Shown: positions 34,666-49,023 of the stretch, piece after piece
Position numbering within the stretch: the stretch's first letter is position 1
How the letters are laid out: the number at the start of each line of letters is the position of its first letter
Assembly (NCBI RefSeq): GCF_001598255.1
Contig: NZ_BCYP01000010.1
Span: 1-64,000 of the forward strand
DNA from: Mitsuaria chitosanitabida ATCC BAA-476 = NBRC 102408
Lineage (GTDB): Bacteria > Pseudomonadota > Gammaproteobacteria > Burkholderiales > Burkholderiaceae_C
DNA length: 64,000 nucleotides
Reading direction: 5' to 3'
Program-made: the position numbers and the translations under genes
The notes under the pieces: generated by a model
Seen by the model: only the letters and a program-made list of their open reading frames with translations
Told to the model about the DNA's origin: nothing
The model's database searches: none

Positions 34666-35589
34666 ATGGAGATACTTTTTCAGCAGATCATCAACGGACT
34701 GGTGCTGGGGAGCATGTATGCCCTCGTCGCGCTGGGATACACGATGGTCTACGGGATCATCAACCTCATCAACTTCGCGCACGGCGAGGTGCTGATGGTC
34801 GGCGCGATGGTGAGCTGGACGGTCGTGACCGCGCTGGCGCCGCTGGGCCTGCCCGGCTGGATGCTCATGATCATCGCGCTGTGCTGCGCGATCGTCGTCT
34901 GCACGCTGCTCAACTTCGCGATCGAGAAGATCGCCTACCGGCCGCTGCGCAACGCGCCGCGCCTGGCCCCGCTGATCACCGCCATGGGCATGTCGCTGCT
35001 GCTGCAGACCCTGGCCATGATCATCTGGAAGCCGAACCCCAAGCCCTTCCCGCAGCTGCTGCCCGCTGACCCGATCATGATCGGCGGCGCGGTGATCACG
35101 GTCACCCAGATCCTGATCCTGGTGTCGACGGTGGTGATCCTGGGCGGCCTGATGTTCCTGGTGAATCACACCAAGATGGGCCGCGCGATGCGCGCCACCG
35201 CCGAGAACCCGCGCGTGGCCGCGCTGATGGGCGTCAAGCCCGACTTCGTCATCTCGATGACCTTCGTGATCGGCGCCTCGCTGGCCGCGGTGGCCGGCAT
35301 GATGTGGGCGGCCAACTACGGCACGGTGCAGCACTCGATGGGCTTCATGCCCGGCCTGAAGGCCTTCACCGCCGCGGTGCTGGGCGGCATCGGCAACCTC
35401 GCCGGCGCCATGGTCGGCGGCGTGCTGCTGGGCCTGATCGAGGCGATCGGCGCCGGCTACCTGGGCGACCTGACCGGCGGCGTGCTGGGCAGCAACTACG
35501 CCGACATCTTCGCGTTCATCGCGCTGATCCTCGTCCTGACGCTGCGCCCCTCCGGCCTGCTCGGCGAGCGCGTCGCGGACCGCGCCTGA
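34666..35589 (+). CDS. livH: branched-chain amino-acid-type ABC permease LivH
   Basis: 307 aa, about eight membrane helices. LivH signature: QIINGLVLGSMYALVALGYT, MVYGIINLINFAHGEVLMVG, VLGGIGNLAGAMVGGVLLGL. It pairs with LivM to form the inner-membrane channel of a hydrophobic-amino-acid-type (HAAT) ABC importer. First gene of a four-gene operon driven by the sigma-54 promoter just upstream. The substrate might be leucine/isoleucine/valine, but HAAT systems also carry amides, urea and aromatic compounds. No periplasmic binding-protein gene accompanies it. Confidence 0.93.
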   Translation: MEILFQQIINGLVLGSMYALVALGYTMVYGIINLINFAHGEVLMVGAMVSWTVVTALAPLGLPGWMLMIIALCCAIVVCTLLNFAIEKIAYRPLRNAPRLAPLITAMGMSLLLQTLAMIIWKPNPKPFPQLLPADPIMIGGAVITVTQILILVSTVVILGGLMFLVNHTKMGRAMRATAENPRVAALMGVKPDFVISMTFVIGASLAAVAGMMWAANYGTVQHSMGFMPGLKAFTAAVLGGIGNLAGAMVGGVLLGLIEAIGAGYLGDLTGGVLGSNYADIFAFIALILVLTLRPSGLLGERVADRA

Positions 35590-35599
35590 GGAGCCTCAC

Positions 35600-36724
35600 A
35601 TGCAGAACAACAAGTCCACCAAACTCATCGCCTTCCTGATCGCCGGCGTGCTGCTGCTGGCGCTCCCGCTGTTCGCGCAGTCCTTCGGCAACGGCCCGGT
35701 GCGGATCATCGACCTGGCGCTGCTGTACGTGCTGCTGGCCCTGGGCCTGAACATCGTCGTCGGCTACGCCGGCCTGCTCGACCTGGGCTACGTCGCGTTC
35801 TACGCGGTCGGGGCCTACATGGCGGCGCTGCTCAGCAGTCCGCACCTGGCCGAGAACTTCGAGAACATCGCGGCGAGCTTCCCCAACGGGCTGCACCTCC
35901 CGCTGATCCTCACGATCCTGGCCGCGGCGGCGCTGGCCGGCTTCTTCGGCATGCTGCTGGGCGCGCCCACGCTGAAGCTGCGCGGCGACTACCTGGCCAT
36001 CGTGACGCTGGGCTTCGGCGAGATCATCCGGGTGTTCCTGAACAACATGGAGTACCCGCTGAACATCACCAACGGTCCGCGCGGCATCGGTCAGATCGAC
36101 GGCGTGCGCTTCCTGGGCTTCGAGTTCAACCAGGCGCACGAGTTCTTCGGCTTCACCGTCAACTCGGTGACGATGTACTACTACCTGTTCCTGGCGCTGG
36201 TGGTGGGCTCGGTGCTGGTGTGCTACCGCCTGGAGACCTCCCGCATCGGTCGCGCCTGGATGGCCATCCGCGAGGACGAGATCGCCGCCAAGGCCATGGG
36301 CATCAACACCCGCAACATGAAGCTGCTGGCCTTCGGCATGGGCGCCACCTTCGGCGGCGTGGCCGGCTCGATGTTCGCGTCCTTCCAGGGCTTCGTCTCG
36401 CCGGAATCCTTCAGCCTGCAGGAGTCCGTGATGATCGTCGCCATGGTGGTCCTGGGCGGCATCGGCCATATCCCGGGCGTGATCCTGGGCGCGCTGCTGC
36501 TGGCCGCGCTTCCCGAAGTGCTGCGCTACGTCGCCGGTCCGCTGCAGGAGCTGACCGACGGCCGGCTGGACGCCGCCATCCTGCGCCAGCTGCTGATCGC
36601 GCTGGCCATGATCGTGATCATGCTGATGCGCCCGCGCGGCCTGTGGCCGTCGCCCGAGCACGGCAAGTCGCGGCCGCAGCCGGCCGACGGCAAGTCCGCC
36701 AAGCCCGCCGCCAAGGCGGCCTGA
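35600..36724 (+). CDS. livM: branched-chain amino-acid-type ABC permease LivM
   Basis: 374 aa, ten or so helices. Signature blocks: ALLYVLLALGLNIVVGYAGL, LDLGYVAFYAVGAYMAALLS, PTLKLRGDYLAIVTLGFGEI, FGGVAGSMFASFQGFVSPES, VVLGGIGHIPGVILGALLLA. The C-terminus has a Lys/Pro/Ala-rich tail (KPAAKAA). It begins 10 bases after livH and partners with it. Confidence 0.93.
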   Translation: MQNNKSTKLIAFLIAGVLLLALPLFAQSFGNGPVRIIDLALLYVLLALGLNIVVGYAGLLDLGYVAFYAVGAYMAALLSSPHLAENFENIAASFPNGLHLPLILTILAAAALAGFFGMLLGAPTLKLRGDYLAIVTLGFGEIIRVFLNNMEYPLNITNGPRGIGQIDGVRFLGFEFNQAHEFFGFTVNSVTMYYYLFLALVVGSVLVCYRLETSRIGRAWMAIREDEIAAKAMGINTRNMKLLAFGMGATFGGVAGSMFASFQGFVSPESFSLQESVMIVAMVVLGGIGHIPGVILGALLLAALPEVLRYVAGPLQELTDGRLDAAILRQLLIALAMIVIMLMRPRGLWPSPEHGKSRPQPADGKSAKPAAKAA

Positions 36725-36743
36725 CCGGCAGGAGCAAGAACGA

Positions 36744-37535
<792 letters not shown>

Positions 37536-37557
37536 CCGGCACAAGGAAAGCAAGACG

Positions 37558-38274
<717 letters not shown>

Positions 38275-38296
38275 GCCCGGCGGAAGCAGCAACGAG

Positions 38297-38319
38297 AAAG
38301 GGCCGCGAGGCCCTTTTTT
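38297..38319 (+). terminator. intrinsic terminator of livHMGF
   Basis: AAAGGGCC-gcga-GGCCCTTT followed by TTT, an 8-base perfect stem with a U-tract, starting 22 bases after the livF stop. Confidence 0.93.
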
Positions 38320-38494
38320 CATGGTCCCGCGACTGCCGTGACCTGGCGTCGCGAGACGCCCGCTGCGACGGCGTCCGCCAAACCCGCGGGCCAGCGCCTG
38401 AGCGCGCCACCGCTGCAGCCGCGGCGCGTCACGCTTTGTCAGGAGCGGCGTTTGCAGCGATTGGAAATCGCTCCGGCAGCCTCATCATTGCCCG

Positions 38495-43012
<4,518 letters not shown>

Positions 43013-43056
43013 GCCGGGCCGTGCGATCGGGGCGTGGGGGCGAGTGGCGGGGTGCC

Positions 43057-43104
43057 GGAAGACCCTCACCCCGACCCTCTCCCGCAGAGCGGGAGAGGGA
43101 GTGA
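43057..43104 (+). repeat. REP-like element, direct repeat of the lhr 3' copy
   Basis: Same 48-base unit as at 42965-43012, in the same orientation, 92 bases later. The unit plus intervening DNA looks duplicated. It lies in the gap between lhr and the convergent SDR gene and can act as a hairpin terminator for both. Confidence 0.85.
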
Positions 43105-43161
43105 CCCGGTCCGGGCGATCGAGTCGTTGGGGCGAGTGGGCCAGTGGGCGAGTGGCCGGGG

Positions 43162-43935
43162 TCAGGCGGCGAAGCCGCCGTCGATCAGCAGGTCGCCGCC
43201 GGTGACGAAGCCGGCTTCGGGACCGGCCAGGTAGGCCACCATCGCGGCGATCTCGTCGGCCTTGCCGTGGCGGCGCAGCGCCATCAGGTCATGCAGGCCG
43301 GCGCCGAACTCGGTGTTCTCCGGGTTCATGTCGGTGTCGACCGGGCCCGGGGCCACGTTGTTCACCGTGATGCCGCGCGGACCCAGGTCCCGCGCCAGGC
43401 CCTTGACCAGGCCGACCAGCGCCGACTTGCTCATCGCGTAGGTCGCGCCGCCGGCGAAGGGCATGCGCTGCGCGTTGGTGCTGCCGATGTTGATGATCCG
43501 GCCGCCTTCCTTCATGTGCCTGGCCGCCGCCTGCGAGGCGACGAAGACCGAGCGCACGTTCACCGCCACGGTCTGGTCGAAGTCGGCCAGGGTGAAGCTC
43601 TCCAGCGGGCCGACCTTCAGCACGCCGGCGCTGTTGACCAGGATGTCCAGGCGGCCGAACTGCTCGGCCACGCTGTCGATCGCCAGCGTCAGCGCCGCGG
43701 CGTCGGTCGCGTCGGCCTTGATCGCGAGGGCGCGGCCACCGGTGGCCTTGATCTCCTCGACCAGCGCCTCGGCGGCGATGGCCGACGCGGCGTAGCCGAT
43801 GGCGACGGTCGCGCCTTCGCGGGCCAGGCGGCGGGCAGTGGCGGCGCCGATGCCGCGCGAGCCGCCGTGGATGAAGGCGACCTTGCCGTTCAGCGTGCCG
43901 GTGGCGGTCTTGGAGGTGGTGTTCAGGGTGCTCAT
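43162..43935 (-). CDS. short-chain dehydrogenase/reductase
   Basis: 257 aa, classical SDR. Nucleotide site AFIHGGSRGIGAATARRLAR, NNAG-equivalent LVNSAGVLKVG, catalytic Ser region IINIGSTNAQRMPFAGGATY and YAMSK (Tyr, Lys). Acidic or basic residue choice after strand 2 (AIGYAASAIAAEALVEEIKA) suggests NADP use but is not decisive. The call '3-oxoacyl-ACP reductase-like' is family-level only. Divergent from a LysR regulator with a 115-base shared gap, the usual layout for a LysR-controlled target. Confidence 0.9.
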   Translation of the reverse strand: MSTLNTTSKTATGTLNGKVAFIHGGSRGIGAATARRLAREGATVAIGYAASAIAAEALVEEIKATGGRALAIKADATDAAALTLAIDSVAEQFGRLDILVNSAGVLKVGPLESFTLADFDQTVAVNVRSVFVASQAAARHMKEGGRIINIGSTNAQRMPFAGGATYAMSKSALVGLVKGLARDLGPRGITVNNVAPGPVDTDMNPENTEFGAGLHDLMALRRHGKADEIAAMVAYLAGPEAGFVTGGDLLIDGGFAA

Positions 43936-44050
43936 GACGGGTTCCTTGTCGGAAGTGGAGGTTGGTGAAGCGAAGTTTGGGCGTCCGGACCTGATCCCGG
44001 TAGTCGATAAACGTCGCTTTCAGCTTCAACCATTGGTATAAGGTCGCCCC

Positions 44051-44980
44051 ATGTTGACCGAACTCCGCAGCTACCTGGACGCCTTCATCGCCGCCGCCGA
44101 CGAGGGCAGCTTCTCGGCCGCGGCGCGCCGGTTGGGGCTCACGCCGGCGGCGGTCAGCAAGAGCGTCGGCCAGTTCGAGGCCCGTCTGGGCGTGCGGCTC
44201 TTCCAGCGCAGCACCCGGCGCCTGGCGCTCACCACCGACGGCGAGCGCCTGTATGGCCAGGTGCGCCTGCCCTGGGGCGAGATCGGCGACGCGCTGACCG
44301 ATCTGCGCCAGGGCGCCGGCAAGCCCGCCGGGACGCTGAAGGTCGCGCTGGCCCACACCGTGGGCCGCGAGTACTTCGTCCCGTTGATGGGCGAGTTCGT
44401 GCGCCGCTATCCGGACGTCGTGCCCGACCTGCATTTCGACAACCGCCAGGTCGACCTCATCGCCGAGGGCTTCGATGTCGCCATCGGCGGCGGCATCGAG
44501 CTCACCGACGCCCTGATCGCGCGCGAGCTCGCACGGCTGCGCATCGTGCTGGTGGCCGCGCCGGCCTATCTCCAGGCCCATCCCGCGCCGGGCCACCCGT
44601 CCGAGCTCGCGCGGCATCGCGGCCTGCTGCGGCGACAGCTGAGCTCGGGCCGACTCGCGCCCTGGGCCCTGAAGAGCGAGGCGGGCGAGGAGGTCGTCGC
44701 CAGCGTGCGGCCCGTGATGGTGCTGGACGACCCCGAGGCGATCGCCCGCGCGGCCGCCACCGGCATGGGCATCGCGATGCTGCCGCGACCGCACGCCTTG
44801 CCGCTGCTGGAGCGCGGCGATCTGGTGCGCGTGCTGCCCGACTGGTACGCCGAGGCCCGCCCGCTGTCGATCTACTACACCAGCCGCAAGCTGGTGCCGG
44901 CCAAGGTCCGGGTCTTCGTCGACTACATCGTCAAGGAATTCCAGGCCAGCGGGCAGGCCGCGCGCTTCAGCGCGCGCTGA
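44051..44980 (+). CDS. LysR-family transcriptional regulator
   Basis: 309 aa. N-terminal winged HTH (LDAFIAAADEGSFSAAARRL, GLTPAAVSKSVGQFEARLGV, RLFQRSTRRLALTTDGERLY) and a periplasmic-binding-protein-like effector domain (TLKVALAHTVGREYFVPLMG..., GFDVAIGGGIELTDALIARE). Residues match the group that regulates neighbouring oxidoreductases (SDR here). AAGG precedes the ATG. The shared upstream region 43936-44050 contains an A+T-richer TAGTCGATAAACG stretch that could hold the T-N11-A box. Confidence 0.9.
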   Translation: MLTELRSYLDAFIAAADEGSFSAAARRLGLTPAAVSKSVGQFEARLGVRLFQRSTRRLALTTDGERLYGQVRLPWGEIGDALTDLRQGAGKPAGTLKVALAHTVGREYFVPLMGEFVRRYPDVVPDLHFDNRQVDLIAEGFDVAIGGGIELTDALIARELARLRIVLVAAPAYLQAHPAPGHPSELARHRGLLRRQLSSGRLAPWALKSEAGEEVVASVRPVMVLDDPEAIARAAATGMGIAMLPRPHALPLLERGDLVRVLPDWYAEARPLSIYYTSRKLVPAKVRVFVDYIVKEFQASGQAARFSAR

Positions 44981-45024
44981 GCCACCGCGGCGTCCCGACG
45001 CGCCGCGGACCGCGCACCGTGGTC

Positions 45025-45059
45025 CGAGACCCGAGACCCGAGACCCGAGACCCGAGACC
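45025..45059 (+). repeat. 7-bp tandem repeat (CGAGACC x5)
   Basis: Five perfect copies of CGAGACC between the LysR gene and the XRE regulator, non-coding, about 25 bases before the XRE promoter. A slippage-prone tract; it could change the spacing of any upstream site but not the promoter itself. Confidence 0.9.
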
Positions 45060-45081
45060 CACCTGACGCAGTCATGAATTC

Positions 45082-45111
45082 TTGAATGCTGGAAATCACA
45101 TCCAGTATGAT
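45082..45111 (+). promoter_or_regulatory. promoter and operator of the XRE-cupin regulator
   Basis: TTGAAT (45082-45087) -35, an 18-base spacer, TATGAT (45106-45111) -10. The spacer contains the dyad CTGGA-aatcaca-TCCAG (45089-45105), a likely self-operator. The predicted start falls on or next to the ATGs at 45115/45118, so the mRNA would be leaderless. Confidence 0.6.
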
Positions 45112-45117
45112 GGAATG

Positions 45118-45696
45118 ATGGATGTCGACCAACACGTGGCGCGGCGCATCCGCGACCTGCGCGCCCACAGCCAATGGACGCTCGAGCGTCTGGCCGAGCT
45201 CAGCGGCGTGAGCCGCTCCACCATCTCCGCGATCGAGCGCGCCGAGACCAGTCCCACCGCCACCGTGCTGCACAAGCTGGCCACGGCCTTCGGCATTCCG
45301 CTGGCGGCGCTGTTCTCCGAGGATGCGGAGGACGCCGAGCCCTCGCCGCTGGCGCGTTTCGCGGACCAGCAGACCTGGACCGATCCCGCCTCCGGCTATG
45401 TGCGCCGGCAGGTGTCGCCCACCGGCGCCGATCCGGCGATCGAGCTGGCCGAAGTCGTGTTCCCCGCCGGCAAGACGGTGGACTTCAACAGCCCGTCGCG
45501 CCGCGTCGTCCATCACCAGCTGGTGTGGATGCTGGAGGGCGAGATGGAGGTCACCGTCGGCGACGAGGCCTGGCGCCTGAAGCCCGGCGACTGCCTGGCC
45601 GTGGTGCTGGACCGGCGCATCGCCTTCCGCAATCCCACCCGCAAGGCCGCGCGCTACGCGGTCGCCCTGACCCAGAGAACCCCGAGGACCTCCTGA
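45118..45696 (+). CDS. XRE-cupin transcriptional regulator
   Basis: 192 aa from the ATG at 45118; an ATG at 45115 precedes it directly, and an upstream frame from 45082 would run through the promoter. HTH at about 8-65 (VARRIRDLRAHSQWTLERLA, GVSRSTISAIERAETSPTAT) and a C-terminal cupin (VVFPAGKTVDFNSPSRRVVH, VWMLEGEMEVTVGDEAWRLK, PGDCLAVVLDRRIAFRNPTR). Such proteins sense a small molecule or metal in the cupin pocket. The stop overlaps the start of the acetyltransferase (TGATG), which is its probable target or partner. Confidence 0.9.
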   Translation: MDVDQHVARRIRDLRAHSQWTLERLAELSGVSRSTISAIERAETSPTATVLHKLATAFGIPLAALFSEDAEDAEPSPLARFADQQTWTDPASGYVRRQVSPTGADPAIELAEVVFPAGKTVDFNSPSRRVVHHQLVWMLEGEMEVTVGDEAWRLKPGDCLAVVLDRRIAFRNPTRKAARYAVALTQRTPRTS

Positions 45697-46247
45697 TGAA
45701 CGCCCCCAAGACCGTCCCTCCGCTCGTGCCTTGCAGCTTCGAGCGCCATGCGCCCGCGATCCTCGAGATCCTCAACGACGCGATCCTGACCTCGACCGCG
45801 CTGTACGACTACCAGGCCCGGACGATGGACCACATGGTCACCTGGTTCGACGTCAAGGCCCGGGGCGGCTTCCCGGTGCTGGGCATCGAGGATCCGGACG
45901 GCCCGGCGGGCGCGCTGCTGGCCTTCGGCAGCTTCGGCGCCTTCCGGCCGTTTCCGGCCAACAAGTACACGGTCGAGCACTCGGTCTACGTGCGCAAGGA
46001 CCAGCGCGGGAAGGGCCTGGGCCGCGTGGTGCTGGAGGCCCTCGTCGCGGCCGCGACCGAGCGTCAGCTGCACTGCATGATCGGTGGCATCGACGCGACC
46101 AACGCCGGCAGCATCGCGCTGCACGAGCGGCTGGGCTTCCGGCATGTGGGCACGCTGCCGCAGGTGGGCTTCAAGTTCTCGAAATGGCTGGACCTGGCCT
46201 TCTACCAACTGATCCTGCCCACGCCCGCCGAACCCGTCGACGGTTGA
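45696..46247 (+). CDS. GNAT N-acetyltransferase, phosphinothricin/methionine-sulfone acetyltransferase-like
   Basis: 183 aa. The pattern is that of YncA/Pat acetyltransferases: LEILNDAILTSTALYDYQAR, MVTWFDVKARGGFPVLGIED, acetyl-CoA loop VRKDQRGKGLGRVVLEALVA, CMIGGIDATNAGSIALHERL, GFRHVGTLPQVGFKFSKWLD. Likely substrates are amino-acid-like compounds such as phosphinothricin or methionine sulfoximine; that is family knowledge only. It overlaps the XRE-cupin gene by 1 base, so one mRNA. Confidence 0.9.
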   Translation: MNAPKTVPPLVPCSFERHAPAILEILNDAILTSTALYDYQARTMDHMVTWFDVKARGGFPVLGIEDPDGPAGALLAFGSFGAFRPFPANKYTVEHSVYVRKDQRGKGLGRVVLEALVAAATERQLHCMIGGIDATNAGSIALHERLGFRHVGTLPQVGFKFSKWLDLAFYQLILPTPAEPVDG

Positions 46248-46350
46248 CGTCGAGATCGGACCCCCGAGGCAGAATCCGGACGTTCGGGGCGGGACCAGGC
46301 CGGCGTCAGGCCTGCTGGGACGCCTGGTTTTGAGGAATGGAGCGGCATCA

Positions 46351-46791
46351 ATGGCACTGACGAAGAAGGGTGAGTTCTGGTACGGGACCACGTCCGGCGA
46401 CACCCAGGCGGAACTGCGCAGCTACAGCATTGCGAATCGTCACGAGGCCGTCAGGTTCGCCTCGTCCAAATGCGATTGCGGATGCCGGACCTTCGCGCTG
46501 CAGACGGATGAGGAGGCCGGGGTGGCCATCCGCACCTGCACCGACTGCGGGCAGGAGCACCTGATGGGCGACAGTGGGGACCACGTCGCGGACGCCGCGC
46601 CCGAGACGCACGAATGCGTGTGCGAGAACGAGGTGTTCGAGCTGGTGTCCGGCGTCTCCGTGTACGAGGGCACCCATGACGTGCGCTGGTACTACATCGC
46701 GTGCCGCTGCGTGGAATGCAATCTGGTCGGGGTCTTCGCGGACTGGAAGTGCGAAGCCGGTGATGCGGCGGCCTTCCTCGCGAAGGTCTGA
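46351..46791 (+). CDS. small Cys-rich hypothetical protein, probable zinc binder
   Basis: 146 aa from the ATG at 46351 with GGAG 8 bases upstream; a TTG at 46330 would add 7 residues. Four clusters of paired cysteines: SSKCDCGCRTF, IRTCTDCGQEH, THECVCENEVF and ACRCVECNLVG. They are spaced as two zinc-ribbon halves flanking a beta-rich segment (FELVSGVSVYEGTHDVRWYY). I do not recognise the family by name. First gene of the accessory stretch, with a 103-base gap on its 5' side. Confidence 0.65.
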   Translation: MALTKKGEFWYGTTSGDTQAELRSYSIANRHEAVRFASSKCDCGCRTFALQTDEEAGVAIRTCTDCGQEHLMGDSGDHVADAAPETHECVCENEVFELVSGVSVYEGTHDVRWYYIACRCVECNLVGVFADWKCEAGDAAAFLAKV

Positions 46792-46885
46792 GCGGGACGT
46801 CATCGATGGGCGTGACGGGCTCCATGACCCGCGGCGCTGCGATGCTGCCGGGGATCTAGGCTGGGAGCGGACGCACCTGGTGCGC

Positions 46886-47281
46886 TCAAACGAGCACGAA
46901 CTTGAACGCTCGAATATGCGGGATCGCCCCGCCATCGCGGCGCAACTGCAAGGTGTGCACGCCAGCGGCGACGCCTATCGAGCCCTGCCGCATGAATTGA
47001 AATGCCTCCCAGCCGCCCGTCGTCGCCGCACAGGTTCCGGCAAGCAACTCCATGTCCATTTGGAACTCGGTCGGGCGCGACTCCAAGGCAGCGTACTCGA
47101 CGTAGAAGTCATAGTTGCCGGTGGCGGGGAATGCGATCTGATACTTCGCCATGCATTCGAACGGCGGTTCTCCCGATGATCGCGGTTGCGTATAGATGAC
47201 TCCTTCGCCGACGGGTCCTCCGACGAGGATATGAGCCGACGAGTTGAAGTCTGAAGCCCTACGGAGAATGATCGTTTCCAT
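46886..47281 (-). CDS. hypothetical beta-sandwich protein
   Basis: 131 aa from the ATG at 47281 (AAGGA 5 bases upstream); an ATG at 47287 adds two residues. Predicted beta-rich, with a carbohydrate-binding or jelly-roll look: KYQIAFPATGNYDFYVEYAA, EFQMDMELLAGTCAATTGGW, GVHTLQLRRDGGAIPHIRAF. Lacks a signal peptide. G+C is lower than the core genome, and it stands in reverse orientation at the end of a convergent pair. Could be a CBM6/galactose-binding-like module used on its own. Confidence 0.6.
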   Translation of the reverse strand: METIILRRASDFNSSAHILVGGPVGEGVIYTQPRSSGEPPFECMAKYQIAFPATGNYDFYVEYAALESRPTEFQMDMELLAGTCAATTGGWEAFQFMRQGSIGVAAGVHTLQLRRDGGAIPHIRAFKFVLV

Positions 47282-47287
47282 GCTCAT

Positions 47288-47850
47288 CCTTGAGTCACAC
47301 CTCCGGCACGATGATCGAGAGAAGGGGGAGACGCATCCCCAACGTTGATGAGACGGACTCGAGGCGAATCGCCTGATTTTCAGCTGGAGGACACCGTGCT
47401 CCCATACGCTGGTCGGTGCCGGTGCTGCATCCCCGTGAACGTGATGCCGGCCGTACCTGCACCAGCGCCTACCGACCTTGACTGCTGCTCATGAGGGGCG
47501 CCATGGAACTTCGTTGCGAGCCAGGAGCCGCAGCGACACAGCGTGTACGCCACTTCGATACTGATCAGCGGCCACTAGTTGAGACTGTTTGCGGCAGCAC
47601 TGCGGCCAGGCCGAGGACTGCTTCAGGCTGGTGTGAGACGTTCGTCGCTGAAGGCCTAAACAGCGGGAGCTGTCAACACCGGTCATCGAGCGCCGGCAGC
47701 TTCGACCGACCACTTCACGGCCGATTCCCGCCCCCCGAACACGGCCAGCGAGCGGGAGGCGGCGCCAAACGACCGCTCCCGCAGACCCCATCCGGCTCAA
47801 TGCGACCCGTTGCGACCGCAGCGTCTTCGTCCCGGCCGGCAGCTATGTGT
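47288..47850. other. non-coding accessory stretch
   Basis: About 560 bases without a frame I can support. Frames of 100-120 codons exist on both strands but are Arg/Ala/Pro-rich and unlike proteins. The stretch is probably decayed cassette DNA preceding the attC-like site at 47898. Confidence 0.5.
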
Positions 47851-47904
47851 CCATAGCGGAAGTGCAGTTAGGCCAGGTGCGCCGCCAAGAACCGGACGTT
47901 CAAC
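47851..47904 (-). repeat. left copy of a 54-bp inverted repeat
   Basis: On the minus strand it begins GTTGAACGTCCGGTTC and ends CTGCACTTCCGCTATGG. It matches 50010-50063 (plus strand) at about 47 of 54 positions. The two copies face each other and enclose the TIR operon and both attC-like sites. Confidence 0.85.
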
Positions 47905-48014
47905 GTTCGAGCTAAGCTGCCGCTAGGCAGATGGCTTCCGACCGCCCGGAAGGCAGAATGCCACAGGCCCATGAAGTGGCCAAGCGACGCCCGCCGTAGC
48001 GAGTCATGTTGAGC
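47898..48014 (+). other. integron attC-like recombination site 1
   Basis: RYYYAAC box GTTCAAC (47898-47904) and GTTRRRY box GTTGAGC (48008-48014), 117 bases end to end, complementary at 6 of 7 positions. Inner L-type boxes AGCTAAG and, in reverse, CGCTACG match at 5 of 7. The internal stem is weaker than in site 2. If real, its GTTRRRY end is the recombination point that opens the TIR cassette. Confidence 0.45.
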
Positions 48015-48075
48015 CATTGGTTTGGCGTGATTCGAGAACGCGCGCTCTTCTGCTATCTGGGAGGATAAGACCAAC

Positions 48076-49023
48076 ATGCCGACAAGGAAGATCCCTGCAG
48101 CCAAGAAGCAAAGTGGCAAACAGCCAGCTAGTACTTCAATCCATCGATTTGAGCCGGCAAAGCTGGACTCACTATTCGTGGCGCTCGATGCAATCGCTTG
48201 GCTGGATACGCCCAGCACTGCGCAGGTTGCTCAGTTCGCGGGCATTGACCCTCGTACCGCTGGAAAGCTACTAAAGAACGCATGCCAAATCGGCCTCGCC
48301 GATGCCGTAGGGTCTGGCTACGCCTTGACCCTGCCGTACCCTTACAAAGGGTCAAAGGAACAAAAGGAAGCCGTAGTTAAGGAGGCCTTGGTTCGGCTGC
48401 CGTTGCTTACTGGAGTTCGGCAGTTCCTACGGTTGGGCGATAGGACCGAAGTAGCGCTTCGTAAAGCTGCAACGATTGCAGGCGTCACACCCTTTGTCCC
48501 AACCGACCTTAATCCGCTCTTGGAGTGGGCGCAGACGTTGGGGGCGCTGCAACCCAGTCTAGTTGCCGAAGATCTAGTTGAGGCGGCCGCGATTGGTAAG
48601 GAGGAGCGCCACCGGCAAGAAAAGGACCGCCGAATCGCATTTCTTTCTCATAGCTCCAAAGACAAGCCGTTCATTCGTCAACTCGCCGCCGACCTCACCG
48701 CAAATGGCATAGATGTATGGCTTGATGAGCAGCGAATACGAGTTGGAGACTCCATTCCGGAAAAGCTGGCACAAGGGCTTGCCGGATCAGACTTCTTCTT
48801 GATCGCCATGAGCGAGCACTCAGCTGGTTCGGCGTGGGTTCAGAAAGAGCTGAACAATGCCCTAGTCCATGAGGTTCAGAGGCGCAACGTACACATTCTT
48901 CCATTGCGACTGGACGACACGCCAATGCCCACGATCATCAGTGACAAGAAGTACGCCGACTTCTCGAAGTCTTATAAATCGGGGTTGGACGAGCTGCTTG
49001 CAGCTTTGAAGGGGAGCGTATGA
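48076..49023 (+). CDS. winged-helix-TIR domain protein, putative NADase
   Basis: 315 aa, GGGAGGA upstream of the ATG. The Lys-rich N-terminus (PTRKIPAAKKQSGKQP) precedes one or two winged-helix-like domains at about 20-160 (STAQVAQFAGIDPRTAGKLL, TEVALRKAATIAGVTPFVPT) and a C-terminal TIR domain at about 185-315: RIAFLSHSSKDKPFIRQLAA, GIDVWLDEQRIRVGDSIPEK, SAWVQKELNNAL with Glu258 at the catalytic position of NAD-hydrolysing TIRs. Bacterial TIR proteins mostly act in phage defence by depleting NAD+ or making a signal molecule. It overlaps the next gene by 4 bases. Its base composition is far lower in G+C than flanking core genes, a sign of transfer, and it lies between attC-like sites. Confidence 0.85.
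   Translation: MPTRKIPAAKKQSGKQPASTSIHRFEPAKLDSLFVALDAIAWLDTPSTAQVAQFAGIDPRTAGKLLKNACQIGLADAVGSGYALTLPYPYKGSKEQKEAVVKEALVRLPLLTGVRQFLRLGDRTEVALRKAATIAGVTPFVPTDLNPLLEWAQTLGALQPSLVAEDLVEAAAIGKEERHRQEKDRRIAFLSHSSKDKPFIRQLAADLTANGIDVWLDEQRIRVGDSIPEKLAQGLAGSDFFLIAMSEHSAGSAWVQKELNNALVHEVQRRNVHILPLRLDDTPMPTIISDKKYADFSKSYKSGLDELLAALKGSV

Noticed and set aside
45025-45059. Iteron or origin-like array
   Set aside because: Only five 7-base units, no replication gene or A+T-rich region beside it.
47489-47856. Coding frames of 100-120 codons on both strands
   Set aside because: Composition is unlike protein, no ribosome site, and no domain; treated as non-coding.
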